DNA of 9,582 nt from a bacterium (GTDB lineage: Bacteria > Patescibacteria > ABY1 > BM507 > VMTK01): NCBI GenBank assembly GCA_030641105.1, contig DAOWHZ010000061.1:1-9582 (forward strand), in the 5' to 3' direction. Under the pieces are notes generated by a model. That model was not told the DNA's origin. It made no database searches and saw nothing but the letters and a program-made list of their open reading frames with translations. The translations under genes and the position numbers were made by a program. Below are positions 1-6,802 of this stretch, in pieces (within the stretch, counting starts at the first letter, position 1; the number at the start of each line of letters is the position of its first letter).

Positions 1-367
1 CTAAAACGCCTTTATCATCTTTGGGCTTTCTAAGTTTGCTTAACCATGCCAATGGATTAAATTCTTTTTTTATTTTAGTCCTGACTCGGGGTTTTTTATT
101 ACTATCCTGATCCTTTGCATATTCTTTAATTAATTGCAACACCTCTTGCCGAGAACGTTTAAAATTGTTTTTATCAAATCTATCCTCTTTTAACTTCCCA
201 TCTTTTGTAGAATTCTTTCTTAACAAAGAAAACCAGCCAGACGACTTTTCTTTGTCTTCTGCTGTTTTGCCTTTAGCCGGCTTTGACCATTTTATATTTT
301 CTTTTTTACCACTCTTTTTATGAGCGTCTCTTTTGTCTTTGGTTGGTAGAAAATTTATGTTAGACAT
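1..367 (-). CDS. PilN-like type IV pilus protein, N-terminal part (3' end outside window)
   Basis: An open frame runs from an ATG at 365-367 to the left edge, giving 122 codons without a stop. The protein begins MSNINFLPTK, which resembles the INLLP motif at the N-terminus of PilN; in characterised type IV pilus systems PilM binds that motif. The gene follows pilM on the same strand after 78 bp, the usual pilM-pilN order. What is unusual is the next part: about 110 residues very rich in Lys, Arg, Asp and Ser (for example residues 16-45 and 60-100) with no hydrophobic segment, whereas classical PilN enters its membrane helix within roughly 20-40 residues. The visible part is therefore a cytoplasmic, basic, probably disordered region. 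The PilN call rests on a short motif plus gene order; it could also be an unrelated CPR-specific protein encoded after pilM. No Shine-Dalgarno sequence is seen. Confidence 0.5.
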   Translation of the reverse strand, partial: MSNINFLPTKDKRDAHKKSGKKENIKWSKPAKGKTAEDKEKSSGWFSLLRKNSTKDGKLKEDRFDKNNFKRSRQEVLQLIKEYAKDQDSNKKPRVRTKIKKEFNPLAWLSKLRKPKDDKGVL

Positions 368-372
368 AAATT

Positions 373-440
373 AATTTAAGATTTAAGATTGCAGATTTAA
401 GATTTTGGTTTTTATTCCAAAAATCTTAAATCTGCAATCT
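373..440. repeat. Inverted repeat between pilM and the PilN-like gene, with a dispersed 33-nt unit
   Basis: Arms 386-405 and about 418-440 are reverse complements over about 20 bp (core AGATTGCAGATTTAAGATTT), separated by a T-rich loop, so a strong hairpin forms on either strand. The left arm contains a 12-nt direct repeat (AGATTTAAGATT at 379-390 and 393-404). The 33 bases at 373-405 recur exactly at 2997-3029. There is no U-tract after the hairpin on the minus strand, so it is more likely a repeat element or an mRNA-processing/stability structure than a terminator. Confidence 0.8.
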
Positions 441-445
441 GAAAT

Positions 446-1516
446 TCATTCTATCTCCCTCATAGCCAAGCCAACAGCAATTGACAGACGTGGACCGATT
501 TCGTCTAATAATGGCTTTAAATCAATCGGGTAAGAAATTCTAGCCCAGGGATTGCCAATAATAACATTCATATCTAAAACTTTGGATAAATAATTAGCAA
601 AGTTAATTAGTAGAGCCGCGCCACCGGACAAAACAATTTTCTCTACACCTTTTTTGTTCTTGTTTTGAAATAAATTCAAGGCGTACTTAATTTCATTAAC
701 AATCGGGGAAACAGTTTCAGTAATTGTTTTGGGAATAACATTTTCCCGAGATTCAATTGAGCTAATGCCTAAATCATATTTAAATTGCTCTGCCCGCTCC
801 AGGCCAATATTTAAATTATTGCTAATTGCCTTGGAAATAGTTAAGCCGCCAACATCAATACTGCGGGTTAATATGGGAATGCCATAATCAACTATAGAAA
901 TGTCAGTGGTGTTAGCGCCCATTTCTACGATCATTATAGTAGCTTTATCATTGCCAAGCAGTGATCTAATTAAAGAAAAGGTTTCTGTCTCTAAACTTAA
1001 TAAGTTAATCTGTACACTTTTAAAAATTTCAATATATTTTTTAACTAACGAGCGCGGAGCGCCGGTTAAAAGCACTTTAGTGCTTGCTTTGATTTCTTTA
1101 TTGTTTTTACTCACCTCGCGCCGAATCGGGTTATCTTTCCCGCTCTTCTTAATATTTCTCCAATCTAAAATCATTTCCTCTAAAGGCAGAGGAATAACTT
1201 TTTTTGCTTCCCAATGCACTGCTGAAGATATATCTTTTTTGCTAACACCTGTTAAATTAATAATTGAAGAAAAAACTGAAAAAGTCGGCAAAGCAGCCAC
1301 TGCATTTTTACTAACAGCGCCTGCTTGTTGGTAAACTTGATTAATAATTTTAGATATTTGCTTAACATCAGCTTGCTCTGTGCCTTGTAAGCTCTCACTA
1401 AAGCCATAGGTTAATAATTTTGCCTTGCCTCCTTCTTTTTTTAATTCAACAATTTTAATACTGGAAGTACCCATGTCTATGCCTAAATAGCTGATATTTG
1501 GAGAAAATATACTCAT
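446..1516 (-). CDS. pilM: Type IV pilus assembly protein PilM (actin-like ATPase)
   Basis: This 356-residue protein has the length and motifs of PilM, a cytoplasmic actin/FtsA-fold protein that binds ATP and the N-terminus of PilN, linking the inner-membrane alignment complex to the pilus motors. Visible motifs are phosphate-1 (IDMGTSSIK, residues 13-21), phosphate-2 (VEMGANTTDISI, 197-208) and the adenosine loop (VLSGGAALL, 295-303). The segment WEAKKVIPLPLEEMILDW (102-119) is also typical of PilM. The start at 1514-1516 puts phosphate-1 at the expected distance; there is no Shine-Dalgarno sequence. The stop is TGA, which supports the standard bacterial code. A PilN-like gene follows on the same strand after 78 bp and a divergent gene lies upstream, so transcription probably starts within 1517-1752. 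In CPR cells such pili are thought to serve attachment or DNA uptake. Confidence 0.95.
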   Translation of the reverse strand: MSIFSPNISYLGIDMGTSSIKIVELKKEGGKAKLLTYGFSESLQGTEQADVKQISKIINQVYQQAGAVSKNAVAALPTFSVFSSIINLTGVSKKDISSAVHWEAKKVIPLPLEEMILDWRNIKKSGKDNPIRREVSKNNKEIKASTKVLLTGAPRSLVKKYIEIFKSVQINLLSLETETFSLIRSLLGNDKATIMIVEMGANTTDISIVDYGIPILTRSIDVGGLTISKAISNNLNIGLERAEQFKYDLGISSIESRENVIPKTITETVSPIVNEIKYALNLFQNKNKKGVEKIVLSGGAALLINFANYLSKVLDMNVIIGNPWARISYPIDLKPLLDEIGPRLSIAVGLAMREIE

Positions 1517-1521
1517 ATTAG

Positions 1522-1638
1522 TTTAGTTAATTAGTTAATTGGTGATTAGTTTCAGCCATAAGCTGATCCGCCTCTGGCGGAAATTAGGGTTAAATTCACT
1601 GCCCTAATCACTAAGCAACTAAGCCCTAATTAACTAAA
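1522..1638. repeat. Nested inverted-repeat element in the pilM 5' region
   Basis: This is a 117-bp element with three nested pairs of arms: TTTAGTTAATTAG at 1522-1534 with its complement at 1626-1638; GTGATTAG at 1542-1549 with CTAATCAC at 1604-1611; and a central hairpin TCCGCC-TCT-GGCGGA at 1567-1581. It starts 6 bp upstream of the pilM start codon, so it would form the 5' leader of pilM mRNA if transcription starts further right. On the plus strand it is followed by a T-run (1642-1647). The architecture is that of a small non-autonomous repeat. Confidence 0.7.
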
Positions 1639-1752
1639 TTGCTTTTTTACTATATATATTATATAATAATATTAACTAGTGCAACAAGACAACAAAAATG
1701 TTTTCAACATCTTACATTAATTATAACATAAAATCATATTATAACAAAATAT
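1639..1752. promoter_or_regulatory. AT-rich divergent promoter region (pilM / propeller gene)
   Basis: This very AT-rich stretch lies between two divergently transcribed genes and includes an alternating TATATA tract around 1650-1672. Several TATAAT-like hexamers are present (for example in 1650-1670 and 1722-1735), but no convincing -35/-10 pair can be chosen by eye. A short palindrome, ATGTT-TTC-AACAT, lies at about 1698-1710. Promoter function is inferred from position only. Confidence 0.35.
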
Positions 1753-2988
1753 ATGGATTTCTTTATTAAATACAAAAAACCTTTTCTGATTCTAAGTTTC
1801 ATTTTAATTGTTTTTATTCTGGGTTACCTATTGTATGCTGTCTTTTTTAAAACAACAGTATCGGAACTGCCAATAACAACTAAACCAACTCCTACAACCA
1901 CGCCTGCTGGTCTGCCAATTGCTCCTACTGGTCTTGGCATCATCACTCCTGCTCCAACTGGTTTGCCGGGAGAAATTATAACTCCAGGATTACCAGTTAG
2001 TCCAATTGCTAAAGGCGGCTTAACTAAAACTGCAGAGCTTAATCAAGTAGAAAGTATTAGCGCCACACTGTCTGGCGACGGTTCTACTTTGCAATATTAT
2101 AATAAAGCTGATGGTAAATTTTATAAGATAGACAAAGACGGTAAATTAACAACTTTGACAGATAAAGTCTTTCACCAAGTAGAAAAAATTGTTTGGTCTC
2201 CTAATAAAAACAAAGCTATACTGGAATATCCTGACGGCGCTAATATTGTTTACAATTTTGACACTAACAAACAAGTTACTCTGCCGACTCACTGGCAGGA
2301 TTTTGAATTTTCGCCAAATGGCAGCCAAATTGTAACAAAAAGCCTGGGCTTAGATCCTGACAACAGATGGCTGGCGGTTGTTAATGAAGACGGCTCAAAA
2401 GCCCGGCGTATTGAAGCTTTGGGCGAAAACGAAGCTAATGTTTATCCTGCCTGGTCGCCTAATAATCAAACAATTGCGATGTACACCGAAGGCATTGATT
2501 TTAACCGGCAAGAAGTATTTTTTGTTGGCTTGAACAAGGAAAATTTTAAGTCAATGGTGGTTGAAGGCAGGGGTTTCCAGCCCAAATGGTCGCCAAAAGG
2601 CGATAGACTGCTTTACAGCGTTTATTCTTCTGATAATAATATGAAGCCAAAACTATGGATTGCTAACGCGCAAGGAGAAAGTATTGGCACTGGCAGAAAA
2701 AGCTTGGGTGTGGAAACCTGGGCTAACAAATGCGTTTTTGCCGATGATGTTAATGTTTATTGCGCTGTGCCGGAAAAACTTGAGGAAGGCGCCGGCTTAT
2801 TCCCGGAAATGGCTCTTCATACGCGGGACAATTTATATAAAATTAATACTAAAACCGGGCTGAAAAAGTTAATAGCTATTCCGGATGGTAATTATAATGT
2901 TTCTAACCCAATTATTTCTGATAACGGACAGTATTTATATTTTACTGATGAGATTACCGGGAGGTTGAATAAGATACAGTTGAAATAG
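1753..2988 (+). CDS. Membrane-anchored TolB-like (PD40) beta-propeller protein
   Basis: The 411-residue product has a short basic N-terminus, one transmembrane helix (about 10-32), a Pro/Thr-rich flexible linker (about 38-85) and then a repeated beta-rich domain. The repeats carry PD40/WD-like signatures: VWSPNKNKA (147-155), FEFSPNGSQIV (184-194), AWSPNNQTIAM (233-243), KWSPKGDRLLYS (278-289) and IISDNGQYLYF (387-397). This fits an extracytoplasmic beta-propeller tethered to the membrane. Such folds usually mediate protein-protein contact; no catalytic motif is seen. Two cysteines, C327 and C337, could form a disulphide. It is transcribed divergently from pilM, and similar anchored propellers are common in CPR genomes, but a pilus role is only suggested by position. 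The ATG at 1753 places positive charges before the helix, as expected; no Shine-Dalgarno sequence is present. Confidence 0.7.
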   Translation: MDFFIKYKKPFLILSFILIVFILGYLLYAVFFKTTVSELPITTKPTPTTTPAGLPIAPTGLGIITPAPTGLPGEIITPGLPVSPIAKGGLTKTAELNQVESISATLSGDGSTLQYYNKADGKFYKIDKDGKLTTLTDKVFHQVEKIVWSPNKNKAILEYPDGANIVYNFDTNKQVTLPTHWQDFEFSPNGSQIVTKSLGLDPDNRWLAVVNEDGSKARRIEALGENEANVYPAWSPNNQTIAMYTEGIDFNRQEVFFVGLNKENFKSMVVEGRGFQPKWSPKGDRLLYSVYSSDNNMKPKLWIANAQGESIGTGRKSLGVETWANKCVFADDVNVYCAVPEKLEEGAGLFPEMALHTRDNLYKINTKTGLKKLIAIPDGNYNVSNPIISDNGQYLYFTDEITGRLNKIQLK

Positions 2989-2996
2989 ATGGCAGA

Positions 2997-3138
2997 AATT
3001 TAAGATTTAAGATTGCAGATTTAAGATTTCTATCCGCCTCGTCGCAATCTCTCCGCAGAAGACTGCGACGATTACCTGTTTGTCGCAGTACTTTTCCTCG
3101 CTTTTGTCGGGACAAGCAAAAGATTACGGCGAAACAGG
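2997..3138. repeat. Composite repeat in the spacer after the propeller gene
   Basis: The stretch opens with the same 33 bases found at 373-405 (here 2997-3029). It continues with a hairpin whose arms are GTCGCAATCT at 3041-3050 and AGACTGCGAC at 3060-3069 (9 of 10 pairs). A second inverted repeat has CCTGTTT at 3075-3081 and AAACAGG at 3132-3138, and encloses TTGTC-GG-GACAA at 3104-3115. Part of the first hairpin could act as a terminator for the upstream gene, but no U-tract follows. It ends 9 bp before the next start codon. Confidence 0.65.
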
Positions 3139-3147
3139 AATGGATGT

Positions 3148-4044
3148 ATGAAAAAAAATAAAATAAAACTAATAGCTTTGATAATAACCGTATTCTTGTT
3201 TACAGGTATTTTAGCATCTGCAGTTTGTGTTGAAAGTAAATATGTTGTTACAAAAATTCATTTTACGCATAATTTACAAGAGTTAAAGAATGTTCAAATT
3301 ACACCAACTCAATGCTCAAAAGAAGCTTATCAAAATTTAGCATGTTGCGATGAAAACTATAAAAATCTCTATTGCCCGCCTAATATTAAAAAAAATTATT
3401 GTACTAGTAAATTTTATACAAATTATGAGCATTTTCTTGATCGCCTTCAAGATAAATTTCACATAAATTGCAACTCTGAAGAATGTTATAAGTTGATAGC
3501 TGATTATGCTGAAAATAATTTTAATAAATTTATTAACAATGAAAAAAAGTGCATATATCAACCTTCATTTATTAGGAAAGGGGATAAATGTTTTGATGAT
3601 TATTGTTATGCGATAGAAAATTATGATTACGGTAGATCTAATAGTTATTATGAGGTTGACAGTCCTAGCGATTTAAATTTATTAATATATTTGGAGAAGT
3701 TTAATAAAGTAATTTTTAAAAAAATTAAAACTAGTACTTATAATTTAAAAAGCGAAAGAATAGATTTTGGAGATGATTGCACTTTAGATGGTAATGATTA
3801 TTATTTTAATCCAATAATTTATAATTTAAATATTGATTCTAATGAAAATATTACGATATCAACAAAAGAAATAAATAATATTCAACAGCTTATTACTGAA
3901 TTCAAAAAGGATATAAAGAGTACTATAAAGACAGAACACAAGCTTTTTATTGTATTATTTTATTTCCTGTTAGCAAGTATATTTTTTATTATAATTTTTA
4001 CTATAAAGAATAAGTTGCAGAAACACAAAAGTAAAAATAAATAA
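3148..4044 (+). CDS. Cysteine-rich single-pass membrane protein of unknown function
   Basis: I do not recognise this 298-residue protein. It has a basic start and a hydrophobic segment (about 7-26) ending in ASA (23-25), which looks like a signal peptide or anchor. An extracytoplasmic region of about 235 residues follows, then a second hydrophobic helix (about 264-286) and a basic tail (KNKLQKHKSKNK). Twelve cysteines lie at 27, 56, 66, 67, 76, 85, 108, 113, 135, 148, 153 and 211, including a CC pair. Their number and placement suggest several disulphides outside the membrane. The coding DNA is visibly more AT-rich than pilM, radA or recG and rich in Asn, Lys and Tyr codons, which suggests a fast-evolving or transferred gene. 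The ATG at 3148 is chosen because alternatives at 3140 and 3144 stop at once; AGGA at 3136-3139 may be a weak ribosome site. A DsbA-like gene lies 380 bp downstream. Confidence 0.6.
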   Translation: MKKNKIKLIALIITVFLFTGILASAVCVESKYVVTKIHFTHNLQELKNVQITPTQCSKEAYQNLACCDENYKNLYCPPNIKKNYCTSKFYTNYEHFLDRLQDKFHINCNSEECYKLIADYAENNFNKFINNEKKCIYQPSFIRKGDKCFDDYCYAIENYDYGRSNSYYEVDSPSDLNLLIYLEKFNKVIFKKIKTSTYNLKSERIDFGDDCTLDGNDYYFNPIIYNLNIDSNENITISTKEINNIQQLITEFKKDIKSTIKTEHKLFIVLFYFLLASIFFIIIFTIKNKLQKHKSKNK

Positions 4045-4115
4045 ATTTATCTACTCTATAAATCAATCAATTGCTCGCGATCACAACAACATAGTAATAT
4101 AACCATATAAAACAT

Positions 4116-4187
4116 ATGTCCAACCAAAACCCAATCATCGCCTACTGCGGTTTAGTCTGCTCTAACTGCGGAATGTATTTAATATGA
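4116..4187 (+). pseudogene. N-terminal remnant of a DUF3795 protein
   Basis: A 23-codon frame, MSNQNPIIAYCGLVCSNCGMYLI then TGA, closely matches the start of DUF3795 proteins, which typically open with an IAxCGLxCSxCxAY-type motif whose cysteines probably bind metal. Normal family members are well over 80 residues, so only the first metal-binding loop survives. Its stop overlaps the next start codon (ATGA at 4184-4187). Nothing downstream in any frame continues the family, so this looks like a deletion scar rather than a sequencing frameshift. The family assignment is from motif memory and the fragment is short. Confidence 0.6.
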
Positions 4188-4423
4188 CTAACAAACTAAT
4201 ACCATCAAGTCCTCATAAAAATTTTGAGGACATTAAAAAAATTGATAAAAATGGAATAGAATATTGGACAGCCCGCGAATTACTGCCACTTTTAGGATAT
4301 GAAAAATGGGAAAAAGCGGAAGAGGTTATTGCCAGAGCGGCTCGTGCTTGTATAAATAGCGGTCAGGATGTGGATAACCATTTTCACCAATCGGTGAAAA
4401 TGGTCAAAACCCAACTACAATAA
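4184..4423 (+). pseudogene. Truncated DinD-like (DNA damage-inducible protein D) N-terminus
   Basis: This 79-codon frame resembles the N-terminal Bro-N-like domain of DinD: the F(E)DIKKID.NGIEYWTARELLPLLGY segment (14-39), then VIARAARACINSGQDVDNHF (48-67) and KMVK (72-75). Intact DinD proteins are roughly 270-290 residues. Here similarity stops at KMVKT and the frame ends four codons later, two bases before the start of the DsbA-like gene, so about three quarters of the gene is missing. In E. coli dinD is LexA-controlled and affects RecA activity; the fragment is unlikely to keep that function. It may be translated by coupling to the preceding DUF3795 fragment through the ATGA overlap. Confidence 0.65.
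4377..4404. repeat. Perfect hairpin inside the dinD remnant
   Basis: ACCATTTTCACC (4377-4388) and GGTGAAAATGGT (4393-4404) are perfect 12-bp complements around a 4-nt loop (AATC). The hairpin ends about 7 bases before the point where DinD similarity is lost. There is no T-tract, so it is not an obvious terminator. Confidence 0.75.
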
Positions 4424-4425
4424 AT

Positions 4426-5187
4426 ATGCCCAAACTTACAAAACAACCCAACTTCCCCGCCAAACTCTTTGTTATCGCCTCGCTGGCAACATTTATTTTG
4501 TTTGGCGTTTTTTTCTTTATTATAAAAATCAATTTCGCTAATAACACTGCTAATAACCAGCTCGCTCAACAGCCAAATTCAAATAACAAATACTATCTTA
4601 ATGAAAATTACAGCGAAGGTGATTTATTAATTACCAAGGTGCCCAATCTTAAAGATATGCTGGCCGGACCGATTATTACTGATTTAGATCCAAGTTTAGG
4701 CGCAACAGACGCGCCGGTTACTATTGTGCAATTCTCTGACTTTGAATGCGGTTTTTGCCAAGAACAGGAGCAAATATTAAAACAAATCATAAATGAATAC
4801 CAAGGCAAATTAAGACTAATCTGGAAAGATTATCCGGAAAATAATGAAGATTCAATTTCATTTCAAGCCGCAATTTCCGCCAGATGCGCGCAAAAACAAA
4901 ATCAATTCTGGCCTTTTCATGATCTGCTTTATCAAAATAACAATAATCTTACTCAACTTAAATTCTTAAACTTTGCCGACCAGCTTGATTTAAACAGAGC
5001 AGAATTTGTCAGATGTTTAGATAATGATAATATTAAACAATTAATCAAGAATAATATTGAAGAAGCTAATGCTCTGGATATTAAAGGTATCCCCTTTATT
5101 TATGTTAATGATCAGGAGGTGATGGGAGAGATAAGTGTGGAGGAGCTGAAGAGGATTGTGGAGATAGAACTTGATAAAAATGAATAA
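4426..5187 (+). CDS. Membrane-anchored DsbA-like thiol-disulphide oxidoreductase
   Basis: The 253-residue product has a basic N-terminus, one transmembrane helix (about 13-34), an Asn/Gln-rich linker (about 38-60) and a DsbA-type thioredoxin-fold domain. The redox motif is CGFC (108-111) in the context VQFSDFECGFC, and the cis-proline loop is GIPFIYV (221-227, P223). The helical insertion between them contains the family-typical FWPFHDLLYQ (161-170). Two further cysteines (C154, C197) lie in the helical domain, as in many members of the Thioredoxin_4 group. It should act outside the membrane, oxidising or isomerising cysteine pairs; the natural electron acceptor (DsbB or VKOR) is not in the window. 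The start codon lies two bases after the dinD-remnant stop, so the native upstream region has been replaced by a deletion junction; no Shine-Dalgarno sequence is present. Confidence 0.88.
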   Translation: MPKLTKQPNFPAKLFVIASLATFILFGVFFFIIKINFANNTANNQLAQQPNSNNKYYLNENYSEGDLLITKVPNLKDMLAGPIITDLDPSLGATDAPVTIVQFSDFECGFCQEQEQILKQIINEYQGKLRLIWKDYPENNEDSISFQAAISARCAQKQNQFWPFHDLLYQNNNNLTQLKFLNFADQLDLNRAEFVRCLDNDNIKQLIKNNIEEANALDIKGIPFIYVNDQEVMGEISVEELKRIVEIELDKNE

Positions 5188-5326
5188 TTAAAAATGCAAA
5201 ATGTCCCGAAGAGATGCCGAAACATCTTTCGGGATGTCTTCGGCAAATAATGAAATGTAAAATGTAAAATTTTTAATTATTCATTCATTATTCATTTTTA
5301 ATTTTGCCTGCCTGCACAGACAGGCA
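5179..5326. repeat. Nested inverted-repeat element between the DsbA-like gene and radA
   Basis: Seventeen-base arms at 5179-5195 and 5269-5285 are exact reverse complements (AATGAATAATTAAAAAT) and the left arm covers the stop codon of the DsbA-like gene. Inside are overlapping GC-richer hairpins that exclude one another: CCCGAAGAGATG (5205-5216) with CATCTTTCGGG (5223-5233), and TGCCGAA (5215-5221) with TTCGGCA (5239-5245). A separate stem, TGCCTG (5305-5310) with CAGGCA (5321-5326), follows near the radA start. AATG/AAAATGTAAAATG-type direct repeats fill the rest. I see no gene here; it may serve as terminator and as the radA leader. Confidence 0.75.
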
Positions 5327-5338
5327 TTTTACATCTAA

Positions 5339-6802
5339 ATGTCCAACAAAATATCAACCATCTACGTCTGTTCCAACTGCGACGCCCAAGCCCTAAAATG
5401 GACTGGGCGTTGTTTAGAGTGCGGCGCTTGGGGAACTTTGCGAATGCAAACTATTGATCAGAAAGCAATTGACAGTAAAGCAGCTCAAGTTAGTCCGGCT
5501 GAAATTACTGACTTGGCTAAAACCAAAACAAAGGGCTTAAACAGGATAAAAACTAATATTAGCGAAGTGGACCGTGTTTTAGGGGGCGGCATTGTGCCAG
5601 GTTCGTTAATACTTCTTAGCGGTGAACCAGGTATTGGCAAATCTACTATTGTAGCTCAAATCGCCGGCGCCATTGCCCTCACCCCCAGCCCTTCTCCCGT
5701 TTCACGGGAGAAGGGAGTTAAAGAATCCACTTCACAAAAGACAAAACAGTCAATTTTATCCCCCCTCTCCCGCCGCAGTGGGAGAGGGGCCGAGGGTGAG
5801 GGTGTAATCTATGCAAGCGGCGAAGAATCATTTAATCAAATCAAAGATCGTTTAGACAGAATTAAATGTGATGCAAAAAATATTAAATTTATTAATGAAA
5901 CTAATGTAGAAAAAATTCTTGCCGCGCTTAATCAAGTCAAGCCAGCTTTAGTAATTATTGATTCTATCCAAGCAGTTTACACTTCTCTTCTGCCTTCTGA
6001 ATCAGGCAGTATTAACCAAATCAGAGCCAGCGCGGTTAAATTTCTGGAAACTGCCAAACAAAACAATATTGCTATAATTTTAATTGGCCATATTACCAAA
6101 GATGGCTTAATCGCCGGGCCAAAATCATTGGAGCATATTGTTGATACTGTAATTTATTTAGAAACTGAAACCGCGCACAACTATCGCATTTTACGCGCTA
6201 TTAAAAACCGCTTTGGCTCAATTAATGAATTAGGCATTTTTGAAATGACTGGCTCTGGTTTTAAAGAGATTGTTAATCCGTCCGCTATTTTTATTGAGCA
6301 AGGCGGACAAAAAATAACCGGTTCAGTAATCAGTTGCATTATAGAAGGCACCAGGCCATTTTTAGTGGAAATTCAAGCATTGGTTACTAAAACAGTTTTT
6401 GGCTACCCCCAGCGCAAAGCTGCTGGCTTTGATTCAAATCGTCTGCAAATTTTAACTGCGGTTTTAACTAAACGGACTAAAGTTAATTTAATTAATCAGG
6501 ATGTAATTTTAAACATTGTCGGCGGTTTAAAAATTAATGATCCATCCATGGATCTGGCAATTTGCTTTGCCATAATTTCTTCACTGCTGAATCAAGTTAT
6601 TGACAGAAAAACCATTGTCTTAGGCGAAGTTGGCTTAGGCGGCGAGGTTCGCAATATTGCCAAACTTGAACAACGGCTGGCTGAAGCGGAAAAACTTGGC
6701 TTTAATAAAGCCATCGTACCGGACTGCGATGTGAAGGTTAAAAATATAAAATTAGAAAAAGTAAAAAATTTGAATGAAGTAGTGGAACGCATAAGCAGCT
6801 AA
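5339..6802 (+). CDS. radA: DNA repair protein RadA, with an in-frame repeat insertion
   Basis: RadA is a RecA-like, Lon-related ATPase that drives branch migration during recombinational repair. The 487-residue protein shows a four-cysteine zinc finger (C11, C14, C25, C28), Walker A GEPGIGKST (95-103), Walker B VIIDSI (205-210), the RadA-specific KNRFG motif (289-293) and a C-terminal Lon-protease-like domain (about 340-487). RadA is usually about 450-460 residues; the excess is an insertion at about residues 114-155, between the Walker A helix and the strand VIYASGEES. It is encoded by a GC-rich palindromic repeat and rich in Ser, Pro, Arg and Gly. All core motifs are intact, so the protein is probably functional with an extra surface loop. 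The start at 5339 is eight residues before the zinc finger and has no Shine-Dalgarno sequence. The final codons lie inside a palindromic terminator. Confidence 0.96.
   Translation: MSNKISTIYVCSNCDAQALKWTGRCLECGAWGTLRMQTIDQKAIDSKAAQVSPAEITDLAKTKTKGLNRIKTNISEVDRVLGGGIVPGSLILLSGEPGIGKSTIVAQIAGAIALTPSPSPVSREKGVKESTSQKTKQSILSPLSRRSGRGAEGEGVIYASGEESFNQIKDRLDRIKCDAKNIKFINETNVEKILAALNQVKPALVIIDSIQAVYTSLLPSESGSINQIRASAVKFLETAKQNNIAIILIGHITKDGLIAGPKSLEHIVDTVIYLETETAHNYRILRAIKNRFGSINELGIFEMTGSGFKEIVNPSAIFIEQGGQKITGSVISCIIEGTRPFLVEIQALVTKTVFGYPQRKAAGFDSNRLQILTAVLTKRTKVNLINQDVILNIVGGLKINDPSMDLAICFAIISSLLNQVIDRKTIVLGEVGLGGEVRNIAKLEQRLAEAEKLGFNKAIVPDCDVKVKNIKLEKVKNLNEVVERISS
5676..5803. repeat. GC-rich MITE/RPE-like palindromic element inserted in radA
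   Basis: The ends are inverted: 23 bases at 5676-5698 match the complement of the right end (5780-5802) at about 20 of 23 positions. Each end folds alone: CCCTTCTCCCGT (5689-5700) with ACGGGAGAAGGG (5704-5715), and CCCCTCTCCC (5762-5771) with GGGAGAGGGG (5780-5789). The middle (about 5716-5760) is AT-rich and not repetitive. The whole element is read in frame as about 42 residues of RadA. The right half is of the same type as 6940-6977 in mpg. Confidence 0.85.

Noticed and set aside
900..1334. A plus-strand ORF of 144 codons opposite pilM.
   Set aside because: It is fully contained in the well-supported pilM gene on the other strand and has no domain or start signal of its own.
4116..4187. 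Recoding of TGA (code 25, glycine) joining the DUF3795 fragment to downstream sequence.
   Set aside because: Reading through the TGA meets a TAA four codons later, and pilM uses TGA as its normal stop.
5179..5338. An insertion sequence between the DsbA-like gene and radA.
   Set aside because: There is no reading frame for a transposase in the 151-bp spacer; only nested hairpins and short direct repeats are present.
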